A DNA stretch of 17,446 bases from Vicinamibacteria bacterium (GTDB lineage: Bacteria > Acidobacteriota > Vicinamibacteria > Fen-336 > JAGNNV01). Below, piece after piece: positions 7,653 through 15,066 of this stretch. The DNA is taken from the NCBI GenBank assembly GCA_016650185.1, contig JAENWE010000396.1, positions 1 to 17,446 on the forward strand. Direction: 5' to 3'. Each line of letters starts with the position of its first letter. The first letter of the stretch is position 1. The notes beneath the pieces were generated by a model, which saw nothing but the letters and a program-made list of their open reading frames with translations, was not told the DNA's origin and did no database searches. Both the position numbers and the translations under genes were made by a program.

Positions 7653-9034
7653 GCGACTCTCTCTCCCGCACGCCGTAGCATCCTCACGCGGGCCCAGGTC
7701 GCGCGGAGGGTCGGCGTCAATGCGGCGATCGGCTGCCCTCCTCGGCGCAGACGATGGGCCGCCGCATCATTTTCGATCCAGGACCGGGCCGCCTCGTAGT
7801 ACTTCATCGAGCGCCGGCCCCTGACCAGGGTTTCGCGGTCGGAGGTGAAGCCCCACGGTTTCTCGTTCACCGCCCGATCCGAAACATCAGTTGCGTACTC
7901 AGTGCCTTGAATCGGATAGGAGGTCGTAGTCAAGACGATATCGGGCTCGCTCTTCCGGATGTGATCCACCGTGGCGAGAAGGTCCACATCCTCCTCCCCT
8001 TCGTAGCCCACCATGATGAAGAAACCGACTTCGATACCTTTGCTCTTGAGCAACCGGGTGGCCTTTCGAACGGCCTCGACCGTCACTCTACGGTCCATCG
8101 CATCGAGGATCCGCTGCGACCCGCTCTCAGATCCAATCCAGACCCGGAAGCACCCCAGCCCTTTGAGGGCATCCGCGACATCCTCATCCACTCGCTCCGC
8201 GCGCGAGATGCACTCGAAGGGGATCCGGATCCCCTTGGCCTTCATCCTGTTCGCGAAGTCCACGGTCCAGCCCTTGTGAATGGTGAACACGTCGTCCACG
8301 AACCAGAGCCTCTCGGGAGCGTACCGTTTCTCGATGAACTCAATTTCCGCCACCACGTCATCCACGGGCCGGCGGCGATGCGACTCGCCGTAGACGGCAC
8401 GGGAGCACCAGCGGCACGTGTATGGACACCCGCGCGCGGTGATGAGAGAAATCGACCCGTAGCCGTGGCGTCCTCTCCAGGACTCCAGATACGGCTCAAG
8501 AGGAATGGCCTCGCGATCGGGCCATGGGTGTCCGGAAAGAGACGGAATCAGCGGGCGATCGGGACCGTGGAAGGTAACGCCGCCCATGCGCACACTGGTC
8601 CCGGCGACATCGATAGGCGGCGCGCCCCCTGGCCACCGGGCCAGGAGATCATTGAGGGTGGCCTCTCCCTCGCCTCGTACCACAACCGACGCGCCGTGGC
8701 TGAGGTAGGCCTCGACGTTCCCTGACGCGTCGGGGCCACCGACGACCACCGGAATCCCCGTTTCGTTCGCTCGGGCGATCAAAGTCACGATCCGGGCTCG
8801 GGTCATGAGGTTTGCGTAAAGCCCGAGCACTCGTGGCCGCGATTTCCTGAGCGTCTCGATGAGTCCCTCGGGAGTCGAAAACGTCGAATCGAAGACGGTG
8901 ACCTCGTGACCCTCCCTCTTGAGAAAGGCCGAGAGATACAAGAGGCCAAGGGGCGGATACGGGCGCATCACCTTTTGCTCGATCGGATCGAGGCCGAGGA
9001 AGTATCCGTGCGAAAGAAGGATGTGATTCGCCAT
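7649..9034 (-). CDS. Cobalamin-binding radical SAM protein (pair B, copy 1)
   Basis: This is a 461-residue protein. The N-terminal B12-binding-like domain (about 3-130) carries RPYPPLGLLYLSAFL, a VVGGPDASG pocket at 97-105 and RGEGEA at 120-125. The radical SAM core has C203, C207 and C210 in GCPYTCRWC, then the WFVDDVF and WIGSESGSQ strands. The C-terminal region (about 350-461) contains TTSYPIQGTEY and a basic tail. It is clearly paralogous to the upstream gene 9034-10548: both share a GxDAS-type B12 pocket in place of GGWHPS, both have C.W in the third cysteine turn, and both have GSESGSQ/GAESGSQ-ILDAM. The function is B12-dependent radical modification of an unknown substrate. The ATG at 9034 overlaps the upstream stop by one base (TGATG), which points to coupled translation and settles the start. 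Confidence 0.9.
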   Translation of the reverse strand: MANHILLSHGYFLGLDPIEQKVMRPYPPLGLLYLSAFLKREGHEVTVFDSTFSTPEGLIETLRKSRPRVLGLYANLMTRARIVTLIARANETGIPVVVGGPDASGNVEAYLSHGASVVVRGEGEATLNDLLARWPGGAPPIDVAGTSVRMGGVTFHGPDRPLIPSLSGHPWPDREAIPLEPYLESWRGRHGYGSISLITARGCPYTCRWCSRAVYGESHRRRPVDDVVAEIEFIEKRYAPERLWFVDDVFTIHKGWTVDFANRMKAKGIRIPFECISRAERVDEDVADALKGLGCFRVWIGSESGSQRILDAMDRRVTVEAVRKATRLLKSKGIEVGFFIMVGYEGEEDVDLLATVDHIRKSEPDIVLTTTSYPIQGTEYATDVSDRAVNEKPWGFTSDRETLVRGRRSMKYYEAARSWIENDAAAHRLRRGGQPIAALTPTLRATWARVRMLRRAGERVA

Positions 9035-10548
9035 CAGAGATCGCCCAGACCGGACAGGGCTCGCGTGGTCGGCGTGGCCGCCCGTTCCCGAGAAAGCTCC
9101 GGTAGCATCGAGCGTGTTCGAATCCGCTCGCGGGCGACGAGGGCCAGGGCCAGTCCTGCGATAAGGCGCTTGGCCCCGCGCCAGATAACCGTCATCGAAC
9201 GCCGTGGGAGGCCTCCCTCCCGGTTCCCCAGGGCCAGAGCCAGCCGAAAGCGGGCATGGGCATATGCGTGGAGACGCCGGTAGTAGCGAGTCCCGCGCGG
9301 ACTGGCAAAGAGCATGGCAAGGTCACTGGAGTCGCGCCAGTGAGTCGCCGCGCTCATTTCGCCCTTCACGCGTTCATGAAACCGGGTGCCGGGAAGAGGA
9401 TAGGAAACCGAAATGCCGATGTCGTCGGGGAGAACCTCATCCGCCAAGCTCAGAGTGGCCCGCACGTCCTCCTCGGTTTCGCCCGGGTAACCGAACTGCA
9501 GAAAGAATCCCACTTTGATCCGATGCGATCGAAGTCTCGCGGCCGCGGCCTTGATCTCCTCCACCGTGGTGCCCTTCTCCATGGCGTCGAGGATCTTCTG
9601 CGACCCGGACTCAGCGCCGATCCAAACCATCTCGCAGCCAGCGCCCTTGAGCGCTCGAACCAGGCGGTCGGTCAGGAGGTCGGCACGGGATAGACATTTG
9701 AACGGAAGGACGCAGTTAAGACGTGCAAGTTCTGCGGCGAACTCCTCCATCCAGCCGGGCCTGAGCCCAAAGATATCGTCCAGGACATTCACCTTTCCCG
9801 CACCCAGTCTCTTCAGGGTCAGAACCTCACGCGCGGCGCGAGACGGAGACACCGTATTGTGCCTTTGTCCCCAGATGGGTTTTGCACACCAGTTACAATG
9901 GAACGGGCAGCCCCGGCTCGTGGCTAGAGGAAGGCAAAGCGGAGCGCGCTCCCTGCCCCACACCCGGCGATAGGCGTCGAGATCGATCAGATCCCAGGCC
10001 GGGGAGGGAATCGAGTCGAGATTCTGAACCATGCCCCGGGCCGGTCCGGAGACCACCGCCCCCTCCGGGTTCAGGGTCGCCATTCCGGGGACCGTTCCTC
10101 GAGTCGCCCACGGGGCCTGCAGCCAATCCGCCACCGCAAACTCTCCCTCTCCGACCGCCACCGCCGACGCCCCTGCCCTCAGAAAGAACCCCGGATCGTC
10201 GCTCGCATCCGAGCCGGCCAAGACCGCCTCGATGCCTCGCTCACGCGCCATAACGATCATACGCACAGCCGCTTCTCGCATCCTCGCGAGGCACATCTTC
10301 GTCAGGTAGTTGAAATTGTCTTCGAACAAGACCAGCGTGTCAGGCCGCTCCCGGTTCATGGCGGCGGCACAGTCGTCCTCAGACCCGGCCAGCATCGAAT
10401 CGAAAAAACGGACATCACAACCCCGATCCCGCAGCACCGCGGCGCAGATCAGCGAACCGAGAGGCGGCGAAGGCTGCGCCCCTTCCTGCAGTTTGGGATC
10501 GAAGCGCAGGAAATAGGCCTGCGCCAACAGGACACGTCTCGAGCTCAC
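9034..10548 (-). CDS. Cobalamin-binding radical SAM protein (pair B, copy 2)
   Basis: This is a 504-residue protein if begun at the GTG at 10548. The B12-binding domain carries PSPPLGSLICAAVLRDRG, VLAGSDASDD at 109-118 and VGEGEF. The radical SAM core has C214, C218 and C221 in GCPFHCNWC, NVLDDIFGL and WIGAESGSQKILDAM, then a basic C-terminal tail. The open frame reaches 84 codons further upstream to 10800, but that part overlaps the lipoprotein gene on the same strand and has low-complexity, non-family sequence. The GTG gives SSRRVLLAQAYFL, lining up with MANHILLSHGYFL of its paralogue. Only a weak AGGG lies before it. It is the first gene of the compact radical SAM/flippase operon. A 70-base spacer separates it from the lipoprotein gene, so a promoter could lie there. 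The substrate is unknown. Confidence 0.87.
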   Translation of the reverse strand: MSSRRVLLAQAYFLRFDPKLQEGAQPSPPLGSLICAAVLRDRGCDVRFFDSMLAGSEDDCAAAMNRERPDTLVLFEDNFNYLTKMCLARMREAAVRMIVMARERGIEAVLAGSDASDDPGFFLRAGASAVAVGEGEFAVADWLQAPWATRGTVPGMATLNPEGAVVSGPARGMVQNLDSIPSPAWDLIDLDAYRRVWGRERAPLCLPLATSRGCPFHCNWCAKPIWGQRHNTVSPSRAAREVLTLKRLGAGKVNVLDDIFGLRPGWMEEFAAELARLNCVLPFKCLSRADLLTDRLVRALKGAGCEMVWIGAESGSQKILDAMEKGTTVEEIKAAAARLRSHRIKVGFFLQFGYPGETEEDVRATLSLADEVLPDDIGISVSYPLPGTRFHERVKGEMSAATHWRDSSDLAMLFASPRGTRYYRRLHAYAHARFRLALALGNREGGLPRRSMTVIWRGAKRLIAGLALALVARERIRTRSMLPELSRERAATPTTRALSGLGDL

Positions 10549-10586
10549 TTGTAGCCCTGACTCATCGGTTTTTTGATCCGGACACG

Positions 10587-10605
10587 CGCGCGGTAAACCC
10601 GCGCG
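10587..10605. other. GC-only hairpin in the spacer ahead of the radical SAM operon
   Basis: CGCGCGG and CCGCGCG can pair around a 5-base TAAAC loop. No T-run follows the stem on either strand: the only T-run (10569-10574, plus strand) reads as A's downstream on the minus strand. It is therefore not a canonical Rho-independent terminator. It could affect readthrough from the lipoprotein gene into the radical SAM operon, but this is inference. Confidence 0.35.
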
Positions 10606-10618
10606 GGGCCCGGAGCTC

Positions 10619-10831
10619 CTACTTCTTGCCGCAGGTGGTATCGCCCATGCCGGACCCGCAGCGTCTCGTCCCGTCGGAGAAAGTAGAGCAAAAGAAGCCC
10701 GCGCGACAGTCAGAATCGCCGGAGCAGGTTCCACATTCTTCGGTTGAAGCGCACGACGACAGCGCGCCGATGAGTAGAGAAGCAAAGAGGGCCAGGACAC
10801 GAATAATGGAAAGTCGAGAAAAGAACGTCAT
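10619..10831 (-). CDS. Small Cys-rich lipoprotein
   Basis: This is a 70-residue protein. It has a signal peptide with basic residues R6 and R11 and a hydrophobic core at 12-24, then a lipobox LSSC at 24-27, so C27 would be the lipidated cysteine. The mature part holds six more cysteines (C33, C36, C42, C48, C58, C67), enough for three disulfides, in a compact Asp/Gly-rich pattern (CSGDSDCRAGFFC). This pattern is common in small surface lipoproteins of Myxococcota-like bacteria. The role is unknown. The gene diverges from ileS with 51 bases between starts, and lspA and lgt, which process lipoproteins, lie downstream of ileS. The same frame stays open far upstream, antisense to ileS, so automatic start-calling could hide it. 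The signal peptide decides the ATG at 10831; no strong ribosome binding site is seen. Confidence 0.8.
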   Translation of the reverse strand: MTFFSRLSIIRVLALFASLLIGALSSCASTEECGTCSGDSDCRAGFFCSTFSDGTRRCGSGMGDTTCGKK

Positions 10832-10882
10832 GAGCCCGGATTCTGGCAGGAGTTCGTGATCTGAGAGAATTGCTGGATTGCA
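10832..10882. promoter_or_regulatory. Divergent intergenic spacer (lipoprotein / ileS)
   Basis: A 51-base gap separates two divergent start codons, so promoters for both directions must lie here or overlap the neighbouring coding ends. I could not identify convincing -35/-10 boxes. The leader of ileS is too short for a T-box. The ileS ribosome binding site is weak (GAGAG-like, about 16 bases before the ATG). Confidence 0.3.
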
Positions 10883-13699
10883 ATGAGCGAAGCCACCGAC
10901 TGGAAGCACACCCTGAACCTGCCGCAGACCGCCTTCCCTATGAAGGCGAATCTGCCGGACTCGGAACCCAAACGACTGGCGGCATGGAAGGAGCGAGGCC
11001 TCTACGGGCGAATCCGCGAGGCCCGCAGAGGCCGGCCGCAATGGATCCTTCATGACGGTCCTCCTTACGCCAACGGCCACATTCACCTGGGCCACATCGT
11101 CAACAAGACTCTGAAGGATCTGTCGCTGAAGCGCAGTTCGATGCTCGGGTTCGACGCTCCCCTCACCCCGGTGTGGGACTGCCATGGTCTGCCCATTGAG
11201 CTCCAGGTTGACAAGGCTCTCGGCTCCAAGAAGAATCAGCTTTCCCCCGTCGCTTTCCGCCAGGCGTGCCAGGCGCACGCTCAGAAGTTTGTGGGCATCC
11301 AGGGCGAGGAGTTCGAACGACTGGGCGTTTCCGCGGAATGGGAGCACCCCTATTTCACGATGGCCAAGTCGTATCAGGCCACCATCGTCCGCACTCTGGC
11401 AAAGTTCGTCGAGCGCGACCTCGTCTACAAGGCCCGCAAGTCCGTTCATTGGTGCCTTTCCTGCAAGACCGCCCTCGCCGAGGCGGAAATCGAATACGAA
11501 GAGAGCCACATCTCTCCGTCGGTGGACGTGCGATTCCCTCTGAGTGATGCCGGGAAGGCCGTCCTCGCGTCCCGGACCGTCGCCCTCGGCAACCGACCGG
11601 TTCACGTCATCACCTGGACCACCACCCCCTGGACGCTGCCCGCCAATCGCGCGCTCGCCTTCAACCCCGAACTCGAGTACGGCCTCTACGAAGAGTCGCC
11701 GGGCGGACCCATCGCCATCCTGGCCGTCGGCCTGAAGGACGCCACCGTTTCGCGCTCTCGCACCGTTCAGGCCCTCACCCTGGGCGAACCCATGGCTACG
11801 ATCAAGGGGGATGCCTTCGAAGGTCTGGACTTCCGCCATCCCTGGATCGACCGCCCGTCCCCCGGCGTGCTCGCCGATTACGTCACGCTCGAGGCCGGCA
11901 CGGGCATCGTCCACACCGCTCCCGGTCATGGCGCCGACGACTACGACACGGGGATCAAATACGGTCTCGAAGTCGACTGCCCCGTTACCGATCGGGGTTT
12001 TTTCACCACCGACATCGAGCACTTCGCGGGCCAGAAGATATGGGACGCCAATCCGAAGATCACCGAGTTCCTGAGAGAGAGCGGAGCACTGGTCTCGACC
12101 GTGCCCTACAGCCACTCGTACCCCATCTGCTGGCGCTGTAAGAATCCGGTCATCTTCCGCGCCACCGCGCAGTGGTTCATCGCCATGGACCGCCGAGGCT
12201 TCCGGGAGAAGGCTCTGTCGGAGATCAAGACCACGCGCTGGATTCCCGCTTGGGGTGAAGATCGGATCCGCAACATGATCGCGTCGCGACCTGACTGGTG
12301 TATCTCCAGGCAGAGACTCTGGGGGGTGCCGATCCCGGCGGCCTATTGCGTGGCCTGCGAAGAGCCCCATCTGGACGCCTCCGTTCTGGCCCGAGTGGCG
12401 GACGTCTTCGATCAGGAAGGCGCGGATGCCTGGTTCGCCCGGGATATCGCCGCGTTCCTCCCCGAGGGATTCAAGTGCCGCAGTTGCTCCGGGACGACGT
12501 TCCGCCGCGAGGACGACATCCTCGATGTCTGGTTCGATTCGGGGTGCCTCCATGCCGCCCTGGAAGCACATCCAGACCGTCCAGTTTCGGCCATCGCCGA
12601 TCTCTATCTGGAGGGTTCCGACCAGCATCGCGGTTGGTTTCATTCGTCGCTCCTGGTGAGCGTGGGCACACGGGACCATGCGCCATTCAAGACGGTTCTG
12701 ACCCACGGCTTCACCATGGACGGAGACGGCCGCAAGATGTCGAAGAGCCTGGGGAACACCGTCGAGGCGGACAAGGCCCTGAAGCAATACGGCGCCGATG
12801 TCCTGCGTCTGTGGGTTTCCATGGTCGACTTCCGCGAGGACATGCGGATCTCCGACGAACTGCTCAAGCGCGTCGCCGAGGGGTATCGGAAGATCCGCAA
12901 TACCTGCAGGTTCCTGCTTTCGAACCTCTACGACTTCGACCCCGCCGCGGGCCATCGGGTCACGGAGCCTCTCGATCACCATGCGCTCGCCGTTCACCAC
13001 GACTTCGAGACGAAAATCCGGAAGGCCTATGATGAGCACGACTACCACGCCCTTCATACCCTTCTCCTGCAGTACTGCACCGTCGATCTGTCCGCCTTCT
13101 ACATGGACATCTTGAAGGACCGTCTTTACTGCGACGCCGCGGATGGCCCCAGACGGCGATCGGCGCAGGCCGCGATGTTCCGGATCGCCGACGGCCTCGC
13201 CCTCTACATGGCTCCGCTTCTCGTCTACACCGGTGACGAAATCTACGAGTCATTGCACAAGGCCCCGCCCGGAACGGTTCATGAACGCGAATTCCCGGCG
13301 CTGGCGTCCGCTGTCGCTGGCGTCCGCGACGTTTGGAAACCGCTACTCGCAGCTCGCGAGGTCGTCCTCAAGACCCTCGAAACCTCGCGTGCCGCGAAGG
13401 TCATCACCTCATCCCTCGAAGCGAATCTGGTGGTGAGAGGGTCGGAAACGTCCCTGGCCCCGCTTCGCGCTCACGAAGCGCTCCCTTCCTCCTTCCCGGG
13501 CAACCTTGCCAACCTGTTTATCGTCAGCCACGTGACCCTGGAAAATGCCGCCGGCCCCGACCTCGTGGTCGAAGTCCGGCGGGCCAAGGGAGTGAAGTGC
13601 TCGCGGTGCTGGACGTACTTCGATCGGAGCGACGGAAGCGACCCGAAGGCTCTGTGCCCTCGCTGTTTCTCGGTCGTCCCTCCTCAGGCCGCCGCATGA
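10883..13699 (+). CDS. ileS: Isoleucyl-tRNA synthetase
   Basis: This 938-residue protein charges tRNA-Ile with isoleucine in the cytoplasm. The start matches the family (TLNLPQTAFPMKANLP). The class I HIGH signature is GHIHLGH at 65-71 within DGPPYANGHIHLGH, and the KMSKS loop is at 618-622 (RKMSKSLGN). Between them lies the editing CP1 domain (TWTTTPWTLPANRA, then GTGIVHTAPGHGADDY). The C-terminus has the zinc finger found in the bacterial (type 1) form, with C906, C909, C925 and C928. The length is typical of that form. It is the first gene of a plus-strand run; its TGA overlaps the ATG of lspA. It looks intact. The long reverse-strand frame that shadows its 5' two thirds is a composition artefact. 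Confidence 0.98.
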   Translation: MSEATDWKHTLNLPQTAFPMKANLPDSEPKRLAAWKERGLYGRIREARRGRPQWILHDGPPYANGHIHLGHIVNKTLKDLSLKRSSMLGFDAPLTPVWDCHGLPIELQVDKALGSKKNQLSPVAFRQACQAHAQKFVGIQGEEFERLGVSAEWEHPYFTMAKSYQATIVRTLAKFVERDLVYKARKSVHWCLSCKTALAEAEIEYEESHISPSVDVRFPLSDAGKAVLASRTVALGNRPVHVITWTTTPWTLPANRALAFNPELEYGLYEESPGGPIAILAVGLKDATVSRSRTVQALTLGEPMATIKGDAFEGLDFRHPWIDRPSPGVLADYVTLEAGTGIVHTAPGHGADDYDTGIKYGLEVDCPVTDRGFFTTDIEHFAGQKIWDANPKITEFLRESGALVSTVPYSHSYPICWRCKNPVIFRATAQWFIAMDRRGFREKALSEIKTTRWIPAWGEDRIRNMIASRPDWCISRQRLWGVPIPAAYCVACEEPHLDASVLARVADVFDQEGADAWFARDIAAFLPEGFKCRSCSGTTFRREDDILDVWFDSGCLHAALEAHPDRPVSAIADLYLEGSDQHRGWFHSSLLVSVGTRDHAPFKTVLTHGFTMDGDGRKMSKSLGNTVEADKALKQYGADVLRLWVSMVDFREDMRISDELLKRVAEGYRKIRNTCRFLLSNLYDFDPAAGHRVTEPLDHHALAVHHDFETKIRKAYDEHDYHALHTLLLQYCTVDLSAFYMDILKDRLYCDAADGPRRRSAQAAMFRIADGLALYMAPLLVYTGDEIYESLHKAPPGTVHEREFPALASAVAGVRDVWKPLLAAREVVLKTLETSRAAKVITSSLEANLVVRGSETSLAPLRAHEALPSSFPGNLANLFIVSHVTLENAAGPDLVVEVRRAKGVKCSRCWTYFDRSDGSDPKALCPRCFSVVPPQAAA

Positions 13700-14193
13700 G
13701 ACTCCTCCTCGTTCCGTTCATTATCGTGCTCTTGGACCAGGCGACGAAATGGCTGGTCATCCAGAGTCTTCCCCTCTATGAAGACGTGTCCGTAGTTTCG
13801 GGCCTGCTCAGCCTGCAGCACGTTCGCAATTCGGGCGCCGTCTTCGGCTTCCTGTCCGGCGCCGACTTCCCTGGCAAGCCCTACCTGTTCGCGGTCCTGA
13901 GCGCGGCGGCTCTCGCCGCCCTCACCTACTACGCCCGGACCATTCCGCGCGAAGAGAGACTCCCGCGCTTCGCATTAAGCCTCGTGATCGGCGGGGCGGT
14001 CGGCAACCTGATTGATCGCGTGCGCTTCGGCTACGTGGTGGATTTCGTCAAAATGTACTGGGGAACCCATATCTGGCCGAACTACAACGTGGCCGATTCC
14101 GCCATCAGCATCGGTCTGGTGCTTCTGGTCGTCGATTCCTTCCGGCCGCGCGATCGCGAGGCGGTAGCCGCCCCTACCATTTCGTCCTCTTAG
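13696..14193 (+). CDS. lspA: Lipoprotein signal peptidase (signal peptidase II)
   Basis: This 165-residue inner-membrane aspartyl protease cleaves signal peptides from diacylglyceryl-modified prolipoproteins. It has about four hydrophobic segments and the family motifs LLDQATKW (12-19), NSGAVFGF (45-52), GNLIDR (103-108), VVDF (114-117) and NVADSAI (131-137). The probable catalytic aspartates are D116 and D134, by comparison with the proteobacterial enzyme. It overlaps the ileS stop by ATGA, so the two are probably translationally coupled. ileS-lspA adjacency is common in Gram-negatives. It lies 57 bases before lgt, which performs the preceding step of the same pathway. The frame is open further upstream inside ileS, but the ATG at 13696 is the family start. 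Confidence 0.97.
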   Translation: MRLLLVPFIIVLLDQATKWLVIQSLPLYEDVSVVSGLLSLQHVRNSGAVFGFLSGADFPGKPYLFAVLSAAALAALTYYARTIPREERLPRFALSLVIGGAVGNLIDRVRFGYVVDFVKMYWGTHIWPNYNVADSAISIGLVLLVVDSFRPRDREAVAAPTISSS

Positions 14194-14250
14194 GACCCTG
14201 TCTATCCGGTAGGCTGTCTCCCTTCAACCGACGCAAGGCGACCCGAACTC

Positions 14251-15066
14251 ATGTTTCCGAAACTCTTCACCATCCCCGCTTTCGACCTGTTTGGTCGAAA
14301 CTTCGGCCCGTTTTCGCTGCACATGTACGGGGTTCTCCTGGTCTCCGCCCTTCTCGCCGCGCTCTGGCTCGCCGGGCGCCTGGCCAAGAAACAAGGGCTC
14401 GATCCCCAGAAGGTGCAGGACCTGGGCATCGCGTCCATCATCGCGGGACTGGTCGGAGCCAAGATTCTCCTGGTGATCGTCGACTTCGATCAATACCGAG
14501 CCAGTCCGCGGGCCTTGCTCGACGTCTTGCAGAGTGGAGGCGTCTTCTACGGAGGCCTCCTCGGGGGGATCCCGGTGGCCTGGTGGTACATCAAGAAGCA
14601 CGGATTGCCGCTCCTTAACACTCTCGACATCCTGGCCCCCGCCGTCGCCCTGGGCCAAGCGGTTGGGCGCCTCGGCTGCTTCGCGGCGGGTTGCTGCTAC
14701 GGAACGCCCTCCACCACACCCTGGTCGGTCATCTTCCATAGCGAAGACGCCCACGCCCTGGTCGGCGTGCCCTTGGGCATCCCCCTTCACCCCTCGCAGC
14801 TATACGAGTCGCTCGGGACCTTCGTACTGATGTTCGTTCTGCTGGCCGTCTTGAGGAATCGCAAGTTCCACGGGCAGGTCCTTTCGGTCTATCTCCTGAG
14901 TTATGCGGTCTTGCGATTCACCCTCGAGTTCTTCCGAGGTGACGTGGCTCGAGGCACGGTCTTCGGGGGCGCACTGAGCACCTCTCAGTTCATAGCCATT
15001 CTCGTCGTCTTCCTGACCCTTGCCGCCCTTCCCGTCCTTGCCAGGCGCAAGCCCGAAGCTGCCTGA
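14251..15066 (+). CDS. lgt: Prolipoprotein diacylglyceryl transferase
   Basis: This 271-residue, multi-spanning inner-membrane protein transfers diacylglycerol from phosphatidylglycerol to the lipobox cysteine of prolipoproteins. The Lgt signature GRLGCFAAGCCYG is at 139-151, including the conserved Arg of GRxGC, and HPSQLYES follows (starting about residue 181). SLHMYGVLL (22-30) and RFTLEFFRGD are also family-typical. At the loop that reads HGGL in E. coli Lgt, this protein reads FYGGLLGG (99-106), so the usual histidine is a tyrosine. The start ATG at 14251 has AAGGCGA upstream at a rather long distance. The 57 bases before it hold no clear site. Its C-terminus overlaps the possible TTG start of the next gene. 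Confidence 0.96.
   Translation: MFPKLFTIPAFDLFGRNFGPFSLHMYGVLLVSALLAALWLAGRLAKKQGLDPQKVQDLGIASIIAGLVGAKILLVIVDFDQYRASPRALLDVLQSGGVFYGGLLGGIPVAWWYIKKHGLPLLNTLDILAPAVALGQAVGRLGCFAAGCCYGTPSTTPWSVIFHSEDAHALVGVPLGIPLHPSQLYESLGTFVLMFVLLAVLRNRKFHGQVLSVYLLSYAVLRFTLEFFRGDVARGTVFGGALSTSQFIAILVVFLTLAALPVLARRKPEAA

Noticed and set aside
10587..10605. Rho-independent terminator
   Set aside because: The stem is good but no T-run follows it on either strand.
10549..10800. Long N-terminal extension of the first radical SAM protein
   Set aside because: It overlaps the lipoprotein gene, is low-complexity, and does not align with the paralogue, which begins at the position of the GTG at 10548.
10832..10882. 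T-box or other riboswitch controlling ileS
   Set aside because: The leader between the divergent genes is only 51 bases, too short, and no T-box core was seen.
10619..13057. 812-codon reverse-strand open frame antisense to ileS
   Set aside because: ileS has every family motif. The antisense frame has no recognisable family and is kept open by GC-rich codon use. Only its last 70 codons (the lipoprotein) have a signal peptide and motif.
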